From contig JBAOKB010000145.1 in the NCBI GenBank assembly GCA_037044905.1, forward strand, positions 1 through 64,000: a DNA stretch of 64,000 nt, in the 5' to 3' direction. The notes beneath the pieces are model-generated. The model was given only the letters and a program-made list of their open reading frames with translations. It made no database searches and was not told where the DNA came from. Positions 31,036 to 43,000 of the stretch are shown here, in pieces (position 1 is the stretch's first letter; the number at the start of each line of letters is the position of its first letter). Origin of the DNA: Hortaea werneckii (lineage: Eukaryota; Ascomycota; Dothideomycetes; Mycosphaerellales; Teratosphaeriaceae). The position numbers and the translations under genes were made by a program.

Positions 31036-33943
31036 ATGAAGTTCTCCCACAGCATCCAGTTTAACGCCGTCCCGGACTGGTCTTCTTACTACATCAACTA
31101 CTCCAATCTCAAGAAGCTCATCTACCAGCTTGAGAAACAAATCCACCAGCAACAGCCCTCCAAGCAGGATGGACACCCAGACGGAGATGCTGAGAGCTCG
31201 CCGCTCTTGCGCTCCACCTCAGGCGGCACCGCATCTGGCTTTCCCGACGATCCGGATAAGGTCTTCAGCAAGAAGTTGGACGACGAGCTGGAGAAGATCG
31301 CCTCCTTCTACCAACTGAAGGAGCTGGAGATCTATGGCGAGGTCGATGGTCTGCTGAAGGACGTCAAGGAATATCAAGAAGAGCATGCAAACGGCGAGGG
31401 CGCCGAGGAAGGGCAAGGACTACGCAGACCGAGCTTATGGACAAGGACGCGGCAAAACAGTATTTTCAAGAGCCTTCAGCTCGGAGGTAGTGGTGGTGCG
31501 AGTAGTAAGGGTGGGGGCAGGCGGCGCAGGAGCAGCAACATGGGCGCAGGTGACCGGGCCGAACGAGGTATCCCCGAGGAGGATGAACAAGGCGATGATA
31601 GCGACGATGATGCGGCAGACCATGCGAATGAAAATACCCGTCTCACTGTGTCTCAGCCAAATATGGGACGAAGGGCAACTACCGCTATTGGCGGCAGCAC
31701 CTCAAACCGACGGCTGTCTGACTCTTACGAGCCTGCAACACGAGATACACATTCTTCGACCGAAGTTCGCCGACGCCCAAGCACTGCAGCCTTCAATGAC
31801 TTCGACTCTGACGCTCTTGACGCCCTGTATTCAGAAGGCGTAACTCTCAAAAAGCGCATCACGAACCTCTATGTCTCCGTTTGCGAGCTACGCTCTTATA
31901 TCCAACTTAACGAGACCGGATTCTCCAAAGTCCTAAAGAAATACGATAAAACCTTGGACCGCTCGCTCAAATCCGCCTACCTCGCCAACAATGTCAAACC
32001 CGCCTATCCCTTCCTCCCGAGCACCATGGAGACCCTCAATGACCATCTCTTGGACGTCGAGAAAGCCTACGCCGGCATCGTCACATCAGGCGACTTGGAA
32101 ACCGCCCGCCGCGAACTCCGTCTCCACCTCCGCGAGCACGTCGTCTGGGAACGTAACACCGTCTGGCGTGAAATGATCGGCATCGAACGCAAAGCGCAAG
32201 CCGCCAACCTCGGCATCCGGGGTACGATGCTAGGCCGCGACACGGCGGACCAAGAACACGCTCGCCGCCAAGGCGACGCTGCCGTCGACTCATCCACCAA
32301 GGAAGTCTCCACGCCCGTGGGCCGCTACACCTGTCCCCGCTTCCTGCTGACCTCCACCTTCTGGACTCTGATCTTCTGCCTCGCCGTCTTCGCCGTCCTC
32401 CTCTTCGGCGGCGGCGCCGCCAGCATCGTCGACGACCCGGCCCAGCAGAACTGTCTCGCCCTCGTCATCTTCATCTCGCTCCTGTGGGCCACCGAAGCGA
32501 TCCCGCTCTTCGTCACCTCCCTCCTGGTCCCTTTCCTCGTCGTCCTCCTCAACGTCGCCAAGTCCGACGCCCCGCCCCATCACCGCCTCGAGTCCAAGGC
32601 CGCGGCTTCCTACGTGTTTGCTGCCATGTGGACCCCTGTCATTATGTTGCTCCTGGGTGGGTTTACTATCGCTGCCGCGCTGAGTAAGTATAATATTGCC
32701 AAGATGATGGCGACGTTTGTTTTGAGTAAGGCTGGTACAAGGCCGAGGACGGTGCTGTTGACGAGTATGGGGGTTGCCATGTTTGCGAGCATGTGGATTA
32801 GCAATGTGGCGGCGCCGGTGCTGTGTTTTTCGATCATTCAGGTGAGTCTACATTTTTTATTTACCCCCTTTGAACCTCCCCCAAAACCCTTCCTTTCGAG
32901 ATCTAGTAGAGGTTTGCCATTCGGCTGGTGGCAGATATGCATCTAGCTTGGTGGAACGTTGCTATACTCTAATAGCAAGGCGGATCGAACAGGAGCTGAT
33001 TTCCTTAATTTTTGATTAGCCCATCCTCCGCAACCTGCCGTCAGACAGCCCCATGTCCAAGGCCCTTCTCCTTGGTATCGCCCTCTCTTCCAACATCGGT
33101 GGTGCTGCCTCTCCAATCGCCAGCCCGCAAAACCTCATCGCCCTCCAAAACATGGAGCCCCAACCTGGCTGGGGCATCTGGTTCTTCATCGCCCTGCCCG
33201 TATGCATCATCTCGCTCCTCCTAATCTGGGTCCTCCTCCTCGTCACCTTCCGTCCCGACCGCGGCACAACCATCGTGCCGATCCGACCAATGAAAGACCG
33301 CTTCACCGCCCTCCAATGGTTCATCTCCTTCATCACCGTCCTCACCATCCTCCTCTGGTGCCTCTCCCACCAACTCGAGCCCTACTTCGGCGACATGGGC
33401 GTCATCGCCATCCTCCCCCTCCTCGCCTTCTTCGGCACGGGAATCCTCACCAAAGAAGACTTCAACAACTTCCTCTGGACCATCATCATCCTGGCCGCCG
33501 GCGGCCTCGCCCTCGGCAAAGCCGTCACCTCCTCCGGCCTCCTCACCACCATCGCCACCTCCATCACCTCCCGCGTCGCCGCCATGAACCTCTACGCCCT
33601 GACCTGCACCTTCGCCGCCCTGATCGCCGTCATCGCCACCTTCATCTCCCACACCGTCGCCGCCCTCATCATCCTCCCCCTAGTGCGCGAAGTCGGCTCC
33701 TCCCTCCCCTCCCCGCATCCGAATCTCCTCGTCATGTCCTCCGTCCTTATGGCTTCTGCCGCTATGGGTCTCCCGACTTCGGGTTTCCCCAATATGACGG
33801 CGATTATGATGGAGGACCCCGCTACGGGGAGGCGGTACTTGCGGGTTGGTGATTTCTTGACGAGGGGTATCCCGGCTAGTGTGTTGAGTTACGGGGTTAT
33901 TGTTACGGTTGGGTTTGGGTTGATGCGGGTCCTGGGGTATTGA
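31036..33943 (+). CDS. SPX-domain phosphate transporter (PHO87/90/91 type)
   Basis: Two exons (31036-32841, 33020-33943; 178-nt intron) encode 909 residues. The protein starts exactly with an SPX domain (MKFSHSIQFNAVPDWSSYYI ... YSNLKKLIYQLEKQ). Its conserved helices resume at VCELRSYIQLNETGFSKVLK and KKYDKTLDRSLK after a ~190-residue low-complexity insertion rich in Gly, Arg, Ser and Asp. The C-terminal half is a Na+/sulfate-type (SLC13-like) symporter with about 12 membrane segments, including AIPLFVTSLLVPF and PTSGFPNMTAIMM. The family carries low-affinity phosphate across the plasma or vacuolar membrane, gated by inositol pyrophosphate binding to SPX. The first in-frame ATG is at the SPX start, so this start is secure. 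Confidence 0.93.
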
Positions 33944-34954
33944 GGTAACTGAAGTGAGTATAGGGGCGGGAAAGGGGAGCAATTGAAGGGTGTAGGACAG
34001 TCGGTGTGGGTTTGGACCCATCGCTTCTTGCCCACTCACCCTCTCTCTCTTTTCTCCCCTCCTTTATTTGGATTGCTCAATCAGCGACCTATCTGTCCGC
34101 TCATTCGTCCGCCGGACGGAAGTTGTTCACCTGGATCACTGGGCATTGAAGACGTATGAGGCACGTCTGGAGATGGAAGGAGTCTGGATTCTTGTTGATC
34201 TAGTGGTTTGCTATACTGTTCGCAGAGACTTTTACTTAATAATCTGCTCTCTTGTACTATTTCGTTCTGCATAGCAAGGCTGGGTGTGTTTGCCCTGTTA
34301 CGAAAACAGGCTTGTGGGGAGAGAGGGATTGTGTGTATAAGGATATAGGTTAGATACACAAATATGGTAGTCGAAATGCTTATCATCAGGATTATTGATG
34401 CGTCCTATGTCAGTTCTGAACATCAACCCGCGCAGCGAGTTTGTTAATACCGTCTATGAGACGTTGACGAAGGGCAAGCATGGTAATGTGGTTCCTTCTT
34501 TGAGGCTCCATTAAGAAAGCTGTCTGGGTTTTCCCTAAGCGTTGATATGCCACGAAGACGTTGGCTTTCCAATTTGCAATGGTCACTCTTCAGGCGTTAA
34601 AGTGCGCAGTATACCACTATGTATCTACCTTGGTAGCCAATGATCTGAACGCCCATACTAGCTTTGGACTACTCCACATCGACGTCACTGATCAGCATAG
34701 ACACTCTTTGACATTGCGGTGGGACATGCAACAGACAATGGATGCTATATAAACATCGTTCATCGACTAAATGAGCTCCATCATCTGTCTCTACAGCAGA
34801 GAGGAACTGGCCACAAAGTCTCTCAAGCGTATCACATAGGAATCCCCATCTTCAAGGAACCACAAGCACTACTACAAGAATCCTCTCCTCCCTATTGACC
34901 GAAAAAGAACCAAAAAAAAAAAAAATTAAGCATCAAGGAAACCAAGAAGCAACA
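33944..34954. other. intergenic region
   Basis: Short frames only. TATATAAA at 34746-34753 may be a core promoter for the cupin gene, about 200 bp from its ATG. A 14-nt poly-A run (34912-34925) sits just before that ATG. Confidence 0.5.
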
Positions 34955-35344
34955 ATGCCAGACCCAACCGCCCCCGTAACCGTAACCAAATCCTCCACCC
35001 TCCAAACCTCCGGGACCCAGACCTCCGGCATGCTCCGCCAAAACGCCCTGACAGACCTAACCCCTCACCTGTGCGCCTCGCGCATGATCGCCCAACCGCA
35101 CACGGCATCCGCCATCCACCACCACGAGGACCAGGACACCATCGTCTTCGCTTTCTCCGGATCCGGAGGTACGATTGTGAGTGAAGGCGGAGCGAAGAGG
35201 GAGAGGCTTGAGCCCGGGGATTTTGCGCTGATTCCGGCTTGGAGGGAGCATCAGGAGGTTAATGAGGGGGAGGAGGAGGTCGTGTGGTGTATTGTTAGGA
35301 GTGGGGGAAGTCCGAAGGTGAGGAATTTGGAGGGGTGGAGTTGA
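34955..35344 (+). CDS. small cupin-domain protein
   Basis: One exon, 129 residues. The single cupin barrel carries the first motif around AIHHHEDQDTIVFAFSG (metal-binding His pair and Glu/Asp) and the second around LEPGDFALIPAWREHQEVN (P-G-D-x(5)-P ... H). There is no signal peptide. Stand-alone cupins of this size act as small enzymes or sensors. The substrate is unknown. An in-frame extension upstream to 34895 lacks an ATG. Confidence 0.8.
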   Translation: MPDPTAPVTVTKSSTLQTSGTQTSGMLRQNALTDLTPHLCASRMIAQPHTASAIHHHEDQDTIVFAFSGSGGTIVSEGGAKRERLEPGDFALIPAWREHQEVNEGEEEVVWCIVRSGGSPKVRNLEGWS

Positions 35345-35519
35345 GATGGAGGGAAAAGGTGAGAGGAAGGATGGATGGGAGTTGAGAGTCAGAGGGCTTA
35401 GGGATGAGGCGGTTGAGTCTGTTATTTAGAAAGGGGCTTTTGAGATTTGTCTGGTGCTGGAAGGGTCAAGTTCGATGGAGCTGGATATTTTGCTGCCTTG
35501 GATGTGGATAGAAGCTACT

Positions 35520-36674
35520 TCAAGAACTCGTTCTATCCCCTCCGACGCGAGATGTCGTGTGAGTGTGAGAATTTCTCTTCGGCTTCAACAATTCCAGGGA
35601 ATGCAGCACCGAGTCAAATCGTTCGTCGGAGGATCCGCCACTGGCATGGTGACTGGGCGGCCGAATGTCCTTGCTCTCTGGAGTCTGAGCTTCTTTGACT
35701 CCCTCATGCCTATGGACACCCGATAATTCACGCCGAGCTTGCGACTCAGTGATGATCGTCCCTCCGAAAACGGGATAATGAACAAATGTCTTCTCCAGGT
35801 GGTCAACAGCTTCACTCGCAGGCTCAAAACAGTCTCCGACTCGAGACGACGTCTTTCCCGACATACTACCAGAAGCGCCACTGCACGCAAGCACGCGAGG
35901 CATACTCTGACCACTGATCTTTTTATTCGAAAAACTGCGCAGCTGTCGCAAGACCCGGTGAGCCATGACGGAATGATCCACGCTGTCTGTTATCACCACG
36001 TAATTGTCTAAAAGCGGCGCAATGATATCCGCTATGCACGTGCGGGTTTGCGAAGCACCCCACGGCACCGTCACAGGCTCGCCTTCCAAGTCATGTAGCC
36101 ACCATGGCATAGCAGCCGCAAAGGGTAGGTCAATCGAGCGACAGAAAGCACTTGCTCGTGTGAGCACGTTCAGCCATTGGTGGAGGATGATGTCGCGCTG
36201 AGTATGCTGGTCGTGGGATAGCTGGGACTGCGGGATCTCATTGTAAAAGCAGCCTGGATCGCCTGGCGCGTCCTGCGGTTGGACATTGATCATGTAGCCG
36301 TGAAAGCGCGCTTCTGGAGCAGAGCGTTCGTTGAAGGCAGCCAGGTCTCTGAGACCGTCCATGAAAAGCTCTTGCTCGGTGAAGTTACCCATGCATTGGA
36401 CCTCGCCACCCGTTGCCCAGACGCGGAGAGATGCTGCGCGGAGCTTTGAATTGCAAAGTGCCAGTTCTGGGTTCTGTTCCTTTAAGAGAGTGCGTGAAAG
36501 CCCAATATAAATGTCGCTAGTGCCGTACTTCTCGGTTGTCTGAAGCAGACGGCTCATGTTGCTGCTGTCGACACCGCTCAAGTACTGACATGGTTCCGTT
36601 AAGCGTAGACCTCTGATGGGCTTGCGGGGACTATGTTCGCCGTGGAACGGCTTGGTATGATTACCATCCTCCAT
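35520..36674 (-). CDS. unrecognised protein, glycosidase-like TIM-barrel fragment?
   Basis: One open frame of 384 residues with ATG at 36674. I do not recognise the family firmly. Segments such as FHGYMINVQPQDAP, AFCRSIDLPFAAAMPWWLHD and DNYVVITDSVDHSVMAHR have the rhythm of beta/alpha-barrel strands found in secreted glycosidase-like proteins, but there is no signal peptide and the N-terminus looks incomplete. A splice acceptor-like CTAAAAAGAGAAAACGCAG lies just upstream, so a 5' exon may be missing from this model. I found no upstream exon that joins in frame. The C-terminal 50 residues are polar and disordered. It could be a decayed gene. Confidence 0.5.
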   Translation of the reverse strand: MEDGNHTKPFHGEHSPRKPIRGLRLTEPCQYLSGVDSSNMSRLLQTTEKYGTSDIYIGLSRTLLKEQNPELALCNSKLRAASLRVWATGGEVQCMGNFTEQELFMDGLRDLAAFNERSAPEARFHGYMINVQPQDAPGDPGCFYNEIPQSQLSHDQHTQRDIILHQWLNVLTRASAFCRSIDLPFAAAMPWWLHDLEGEPVTVPWGASQTRTCIADIIAPLLDNYVVITDSVDHSVMAHRVLRQLRSFSNKKISGQSMPRVLACSGASGSMSGKTSSRVGDCFEPASEAVDHLEKTFVHYPVFGGTIITESQARRELSGVHRHEGVKEAQTPESKDIRPPSHHASGGSSDERFDSVLHSLELLKPKRNSHTHTTSRVGGDRTSS

Positions 36675-37058
36675 GGAAACGAATTGCTGCGTTTTCTCTT
36701 TTTAGCCTCCTGCGATCAATTAGTCGTTACCAAAGACACAGGCACTGCTAGACTGTCGCAAGGTGTGAACGTTTGCCCGGCGGAACCTCTTCCAGCCAGG
36801 GTTCTCGTGCGTGTCAAGCATATTGGCGACACGCAGGCTGTCTGCACAGTGTCAGGGGCTCCAGAAGCCGCCCTGATGCAACACCTGCAGATGTCAGGAT
36901 GTTGCTGGAAGTTCACCGGGGTTGAGCGGGCTCGAGCCGGGGAAGAGTCCGCCACAGCGCGATCAGCCGAATGACTAAGCCCTGTGGATAGCGTCATTGC
37001 ATCTTGACTCTTCAAGTATCTACCTCTATTCTCCATTGCAACAGATCACACCACAGAC
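36675..37058. other. short divergent intergenic region
   Basis: Separates the unrecognised minus-strand gene from the plus-strand gene at 37059. It may hold a missed 5' exon of the former. Confidence 0.4.
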
Positions 37059-37700
37059 ATGGGCGCTTCAGGATCGAAAGCATCGCGAGCAGCAGGCTCA
37101 GCCGCCCGCCAATACCCCAACAGACCCGCACCCGCACCACCCTCCGCCCAATCCGCCACAAATGCACCTCCGCAACCACCACCAGCACCCAACCACGAAC
37201 CAGGTCCGACCGTCAAACCCCAAGCCCGCGCCACCGGCTCCCGCGACGAAGCCATCAACCTCGACGCCTCAGACCCAGACTTCGCCCAATCCCTACGCTC
37301 CATAGGCCCCGTCCAACCCAACCCGACCTTATCCCCGACCTCCGCCTTCCCGAACCCAGGCAACCCGAACAAAAACCTCACCCAAGCGCCGCGATCACTG
37401 GGTCCCAAACCCCGCGAGAACCCGACGCTCGTCGCGCTCGACTCGCGCGCGAAGCTGCAGGAAGCCGCGGACGCGGAGTTCCAGATGGCGGGGAAACGGG
37501 GACATGAGGGGAGACAGTTCCTGGATGTGTATATGATCCGGCAGATCCTGATCGAGCGCGATGTGCAGGGCCGGAGTGCGGAGGAGATTGAAAGGAAGAT
37601 GGGGTTGAAGAGGGGTGTGGTGGAGCGGTTAGGGGGGAAGGGGATCGTGCAGTTGGCGCAGGAGCAGGGGAGGGGGCAGAGGGGGGTGGAGATTGTATGA
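37059..37700 (+). CDS. putative N-myristoylated protein with conserved C-terminal helical domain
   Basis: One exon, 213 residues. The start MGASGSK is a strong N-myristoylation signal (Gly2, Ser6, Lys7). Residues ~20-90 are Pro/Ala-rich and disordered. The last ~90 residues form a compact, charged, helical region (LDSRAKLQEAADAEF ... GRQFLDVYMIRQILIERD ... SAEEIERKMGLKRGVVERLG) that resembles a helix-turn-helix-like unit. I think it is conserved in filamentous fungi but cannot name it. A membrane-attached regulatory or mitochondrial surface role is possible but not shown. Confidence 0.7.
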   Translation: MGASGSKASRAAGSAARQYPNRPAPAPPSAQSATNAPPQPPPAPNHEPGPTVKPQARATGSRDEAINLDASDPDFAQSLRSIGPVQPNPTLSPTSAFPNPGNPNKNLTQAPRSLGPKPRENPTLVALDSRAKLQEAADAEFQMAGKRGHEGRQFLDVYMIRQILIERDVQGRSAEEIERKMGLKRGVVERLGGKGIVQLAQEQGRGQRGVEIV

Positions 37701-37995
37701 GTATGTTTTTGTTCTGGGGCTTGGTTTGTGAATCTATCTATGATGGGGAATATTTCTATTTTTTGTCCTCGGTCAGTTGAGAGTCGGTGCCCTTGTGAAT
37801 GGGGTTACTCCCGAGTGGTCACGGCTTTTCCGCTGTTTGCTTTTCTTTATTTACTCCTCGATCGATACTTTGACTTGACACTTTGACTTGACAAGAGACC
37901 CCTCGGGATTGCATGTCAAGGTAAATCAGAACACAGTCTTATCACAATCATCGTCGTCAAGCTGACATGCTTAATAGCGGTCTGAAAGCGTCGCT

Positions 37996-38946
37996 ATGCC
38001 TAGCACCAAAGCCCTCCTACAGCGAATGCTGCAGACGCAGTCGCAAATACTTACTCGCCTCGACACACTGGACGAGCGACTCGACAATCTGACGGCTTCG
38101 CACGACCAGCTTTCACACGATGTCTGCGACGCAAGGAAAGCACAGCACGATGTCGCAATGGAGGTGCACTCCTTGCGTACTTACGTCTACAATCCAGCTA
38201 GTGCGCGTCTTGTCAACACCACCGAGTTACTCGAGATGATCTTACTCGAAGTCGTCGACTTGAGGTCAGACGTGGTAGAAGATCCCTGCGACGAGCCCTG
38301 TAATAAGTACCACTATGGCCGGGTTGGCCGGGCCCGGCACTGTGGTAAATTCGACGACCAAGCCTATCACAGGTATCTCGATCGTGAGGTCGCAAAGGCC
38401 AGCGAGCAGGCTCGTCGTCTGCGTACTCTGCTACTGAGCCGACGCGTCTCGAGACGCTTTCGAGAAACTATCGATTGCTCGTCAAAGCTCCAACAGGCAT
38501 TGTTCTTCACGCCCGATCCCCCGGCGGGTGCAACCGCGCGGATCAATTGGCTTTACTTGACCAGCCAAGTATGCCACAAGCTAGTCGTGCGTGGGAATAC
38601 CAACCAAGAGGATTCCATTTGCGCGCATCTCGTGCCGGAAACCAGCGATGGGGCCGGAGGATGTGAACATGTCACCTACGAAAGTTGGGGAGGCGGGGTC
38701 CGGTCTCCGTCGCCTGGCAACTATGTATTGCAACTGATCCAGGGCATGAGAAGAGGTTGTACATGCGCGGGTCGTGGCGGCTGTGATATGCGCGCATCAT
38801 CGACATCTAGCTCATGGATGGACATGCACTTTTCTCAACCGCCACTGGAGGTCGAGTGGATGGTGCAGTCGCGCTTGACGTGGGATTTGGATCTTCTGCC
38901 GCCGAGCCGGCCGACAACCATTTCTTCACTCTTCTCTGACGTGTAA
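37996..38946 (+). CDS. F-box-like protein with N-terminal coiled coil
   Basis: One exon, 316 residues. Residues ~5-60 form a predicted coiled coil (LDTLDERLDNLTASHDQL). An F-box-like stretch follows (NTTELLEMILLEVVDL), and then, after a Cys/His-containing insert, LLLSRRVSRRFRETIDCSS, the typical second half of these fungal F-box-type proteins. The C-terminal part contains SWMDMHFSQPPLEVE, which I recall from expanded families in Dothideomycetes. Such proteins would recruit substrates to SCF ubiquitin ligases. The partner is unknown. Confidence 0.65.
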   Translation: MPSTKALLQRMLQTQSQILTRLDTLDERLDNLTASHDQLSHDVCDARKAQHDVAMEVHSLRTYVYNPASARLVNTTELLEMILLEVVDLRSDVVEDPCDEPCNKYHYGRVGRARHCGKFDDQAYHRYLDREVAKASEQARRLRTLLLSRRVSRRFRETIDCSSKLQQALFFTPDPPAGATARINWLYLTSQVCHKLVVRGNTNQEDSICAHLVPETSDGAGGCEHVTYESWGGGVRSPSPGNYVLQLIQGMRRGCTCAGRGGCDMRASSTSSSWMDMHFSQPPLEVEWMVQSRLTWDLDLLPPSRPTTISSLFSDV

Positions 38947-40096
38947 GCGTCAGCTTGCATGGAGGAGGTCGCAAGGCTGACGGCATACGGTGGTAAATCG
39001 CGGAGTGTGGGTATACGGTGCGGGATAGGACACAGATTCATCCATCGGACATGGGCACCAATGGGCGTTTGGGAATACCGGGCAGTGATCGAGGAATACC
39101 TGCTTCATCCACAGCATGGAATCTTTCAATGTTACATAGCTTGTACTGAGACGAGTAGCGGTAATTATGATCCAAAAGTCTTGTTGTTCCATCGATGCTT
39201 TCCATAAACAAGTAGTGGAGACTCTGTTATAAAGGCACCGTTCCGGAATATATATCTTAGGCCCCTGATAATCGCTTTTAGGACAGACATTCCCGTTTGA
39301 AGAGTGTGCTTGTGTCGAATTGGCTATGACAACGTTCTACCGTTTGTGTTACCGCCTCTCTGGCTGACGGTACGTACGTTGGAGTAGTAAGCCTGGAGAT
39401 TACCTCTAGCTTCCGAAAGCCGATCGTCCATTGGAATGCGGGCAGCCATGAGGTAGCTTGACCGATTTCAAAGCCTGACCTGCCTTCGGTCCATGTTCAT
39501 TTCTCAGATATCTTATAGCATTCAAATGAAGTGATGTCAACAGTCAGGTTGGTTGGTCTTCTGAAACTTGGAATAGAGTTCGATGGTGCGTGGTGGACAC
39601 GGGGAGACCCATGCTCATCGCCTGTGGCAACGACTGTTGACTTGGGGCCCGGCGGCAGTGGCTTGCAGAAGCCGAGCTCCAATAATCCCACTCGTCCAAC
39701 ATTCGCCGTTTGGCTGCGGATGAGTGAGCTCTTTACTGCCAGCGCATTGGCGTCTGATAGACCGACAACAACACTGGGTTTATTCTCCGGCTCACCATCC
39801 CTCCCGGCCTGGATGACCAGGGAAGAGGACTTGGGGATTTTCTGTATCCACGACACATGACATCTTGAATGCAACGAGCGCCACGATTGTGAAGCTTTCC
39901 CGAGCCACCTTAATCGACAACGGATATACAACACCAACAACGAGGACGTACGCTGCATAGCTGGGCCTCTTCACACCGACAACACAACGACAGCCTCGAC
40001 AACCATCACAGCCGCATGATCACACTTTCTCACACAGTCTAGCGCCTTTGCGCGCACTGTGCCGAACAAACCTCACCACCACCACCTACGACTATC
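38947..40096. other. intergenic region
   Basis: A 153-codon frame on the minus strand (39958-39497) and a 109-codon frame on the plus strand (39531-39860) overlap each other. Neither shows a domain or a convincing start context, so neither is called. The right end is the promoter of the b561-like gene. Confidence 0.45.
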
Positions 40097-43000
40097 ATGT
40101 CCGACTCCGACCTCGCCCCCGCCGGCTCCTCCTCCTACTCCTCCTCCACCCTGCACGTCGGCGACGGCACCTGGGACAATGGCCGCGACACCTTCCTGCT
40201 GCCCAACCTGGTGGGCCTCAACTTCGAGACGATGCGATACAACGGCATGGGCAACCGCTTCGCCAACCTGCCAGGCTACTACAAGCTGATCCTCGGCCAC
40301 GGCGTGCTGGCCGCCATCGTCTTCCTCGCCGTCGTCCCCGCCGCCATCTTCATGGCGAAGTTCTACCGGGGGGACCCCCGGACCGCGGTCAAGGTCCACG
40401 TCTACCTCCAGATCCTCACCGTCTTCCTCCTGACCGTCGTCTTCGTGCTGGGCTACTTCGCCGTCGGGCCCGAGCGGAGCCTGACGAACCCGCACCACGG
40501 CATCGGCGTCGCGGTCTATGTTCTCGTCCTGGCACAGTTCCTGTTCGGATGGTTGATGAGCCGGCTGGAAAAGAAGCGGAAAGATCCTATGGCGTTGACG
40601 CGGATCCCGAAGAAAGTCTGGGTGCATAAGCTGCTAGGGCGGAGTATTGCGCTGTTGGGCATTGTACAGATCGCATTAGGGTTGACGTTATACGGGAGTC
40701 CAAAATCACTGTTTATGTTGTTTGCGATTGCGGGTGCATTCCTGGTGTTTGGGTATTTGGCTCTGGATAGACGATATTATGAGGAGAGACGGGCGGAGTG
40801 GGGTGTGGATGGCCAGAACGAGTTCTACTCGGATTACAATAGCAGCTATCTCTCCGGGACACAGACGGATTTCACGCAGGATCGGAGGCAGAGGCAGGGC
40901 AGGCCGCATTCGCAGGAGAGAGAAGGAGGTGGATGGGGTAAGAAGATTCTGGCTGGAGCTGGCGCTCTAGGAGCGTACGAGTGGTGGAAGCATAAACGGG
41001 ACCAGAAGCGTGAGAGGCGTGAGGAGCGGGACTATGGGGACGAATCTGTCTTTGACGATGATGGTCACGATAGAAGGTACAGAGGGACACCTACAGGGAT
41101 GGCTTCCAGTGCAGGCCCGGAGATGGGGCCTAGCATGGGCCCGTCCGGTGTCTCTTCTCAGCCTTCCACTCGCCCGCCGCCAGGAGTAATGTATGGTGCT
41201 GGCAGTGTACCTACCGGAGTGGAAAGTCGAGCGCCACCGCATCGACCACGGTCGCGACAAGCCCGACTGCCTCCAACAGAAGAAAGTCGACTTAGTCCGG
41301 AGTCATGGGAAGATGAGAAGTACAGCGAGAGTCAGCGCCCCCACACATGGCGGGACAGACTTCTTGGGGCGGGTGCAGGCATCGGCGCTTTTGCAGGGAT
41401 TAAGAGCCTTTTAGACCGTCGAAACAGTCGTCGGAGACCTCAGTATGAAGACGATTACCGAGAGAAGCGGTATCGTCCGCCTCTAGGTGGGAATCAGAAT
41501 ATGGTCAGCCAGACGGATGTGTCGCGCGTAGAAGCGGGAGATGCGCCAATGTCGCCGCCGAATGCTCGCATAGCGGGTGAAGCACCCAACACACCCTCTC
41601 AGACGCCCTCTCGCCCCCCACGCCGACCAATGGGCAGGTCCAGCATGGATAGCATGAGTTACGATGACGAGGAGAGCTTCGTCGGCGGCTCACCTCGTCG
41701 TCACGAGCCTCAACACAAGCACGAAGAAGACCCTAACACTCTTCGCAATAGCGTCGCCACGCTCGGCGCCATAGCAGGGTTCCGAGAATGGTACAAGCGC
41801 CGAGGTGAACGCAAGGAGAGACAGCAGGCCGACCGATTGCGCAGACAAGATAGAGAAGACGAAGAACGCTTCAACCGACGGAACTCAATGCATTACCCTC
41901 GCATGCAGGACAGCCATGCCGGACGAAGAGAGAGCGATACGGGGACGCTCATGACAGGTGTTTCAGGCCCTGCCGCGGAGACGCATGGCTTCATGAGCAG
42001 CCAGCCCGAGCTTTCACGAACGAACTTCAGTCAGTCGAGGGTCGACACCAATGCGCCTCCACTTCCCGCGAATGCAGGCGCGGTGCCGAGTATGGGACCT
42101 AGTACGATGGAGCCTGGCTATGGCCAGCAACATTCGGGACCATATGATCCAAATGCTAGCGGCTATCATCTCCCACCGCCGCCTCCTGGCCCACCACCTC
42201 AGAATCTGCAGATGCCGCACGGCGCAGTGAATCCGGACCCGAACCGGTTGATGTCTCACGAAGACGTGCAGCAGAGCGGTCCCTCTGAAGGAGGACCCTA
42301 CGGAAGCAGTGCAGCCGCAGCAACATTAGCTGGTGGTGCCGCCGCATCTTCCCACGCGACTAACAGGCAACGCAGAGCCTCACATAGCCAGAGTCCCTCC
42401 CGCTTCGGCAATTCAGGCACAGACTCGCAATCACGACTCGAAGGGAAACGGGCGGACGAGAACGCCATAGCATCCACCAGCCAAGTCCAAAACTCCACCG
42501 CCGACCCCTCCGCATCCGGCGCCCCCAATCCCGTCGGAAGCCCGCCCGTGAGCGTGAAAATGCACATGCACCGCGACGGCCAGCACGTGACACTCCGCCG
42601 ACTCTCGGAGGAAGAAGCGGCCGCCGAACGCACCGCCCGCCGCCAAGAGCGCATGGAACGCCGCTCCGCGCGCCAGCGCACCCGACGCGGCAGCAGTCTC
42701 AGCTCGGGCCAGGAATCCGACGCCGCGCCCCCCGGCAGCAACGCCAAATACCGCCGTCATGGCGGCGGAGGCGGGAATGGCAAACGCCACCACCGCGTGA
42801 GGGACAGCTCCCAGCAACCTTACTCCAACGTCCCCGCGCCTCCCGCCTCCCTCTCGACCATCGGAAGCGGTACGCCCACCGGCGGTGCCGGCGGACGTCG
42901 CCAATCCTCCGAACTCAACCTGCCCCCCGCCGTCCCCGCGCACGGCGTCCCCACATCCTCAGCCGGCGGCGCTTCTCCGCCTGTGGCGCCCGCAAACCTC

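Noticed and set aside
33202..33852. Long His/Arg/Pro frame overlapping the second exon of the SPX transporter
   Set aside because: Repetitive His-Pro-Arg composition is a shadow of the Ala/Ile/Leu-rich membrane segments in another frame.
36716..37036. Minus-strand frame as a 5' exon of the unrecognised gene at 35520-36674
   Set aside because: No GT-AG pair was found that joins it in phase, and its sequence lacks a signal peptide or barrel-like features.
39497..39958. 153-codon minus-strand frame between the F-box and b561 genes
   Set aside because: No domain, poor composition, and overlapped by an equally featureless plus-strand frame.
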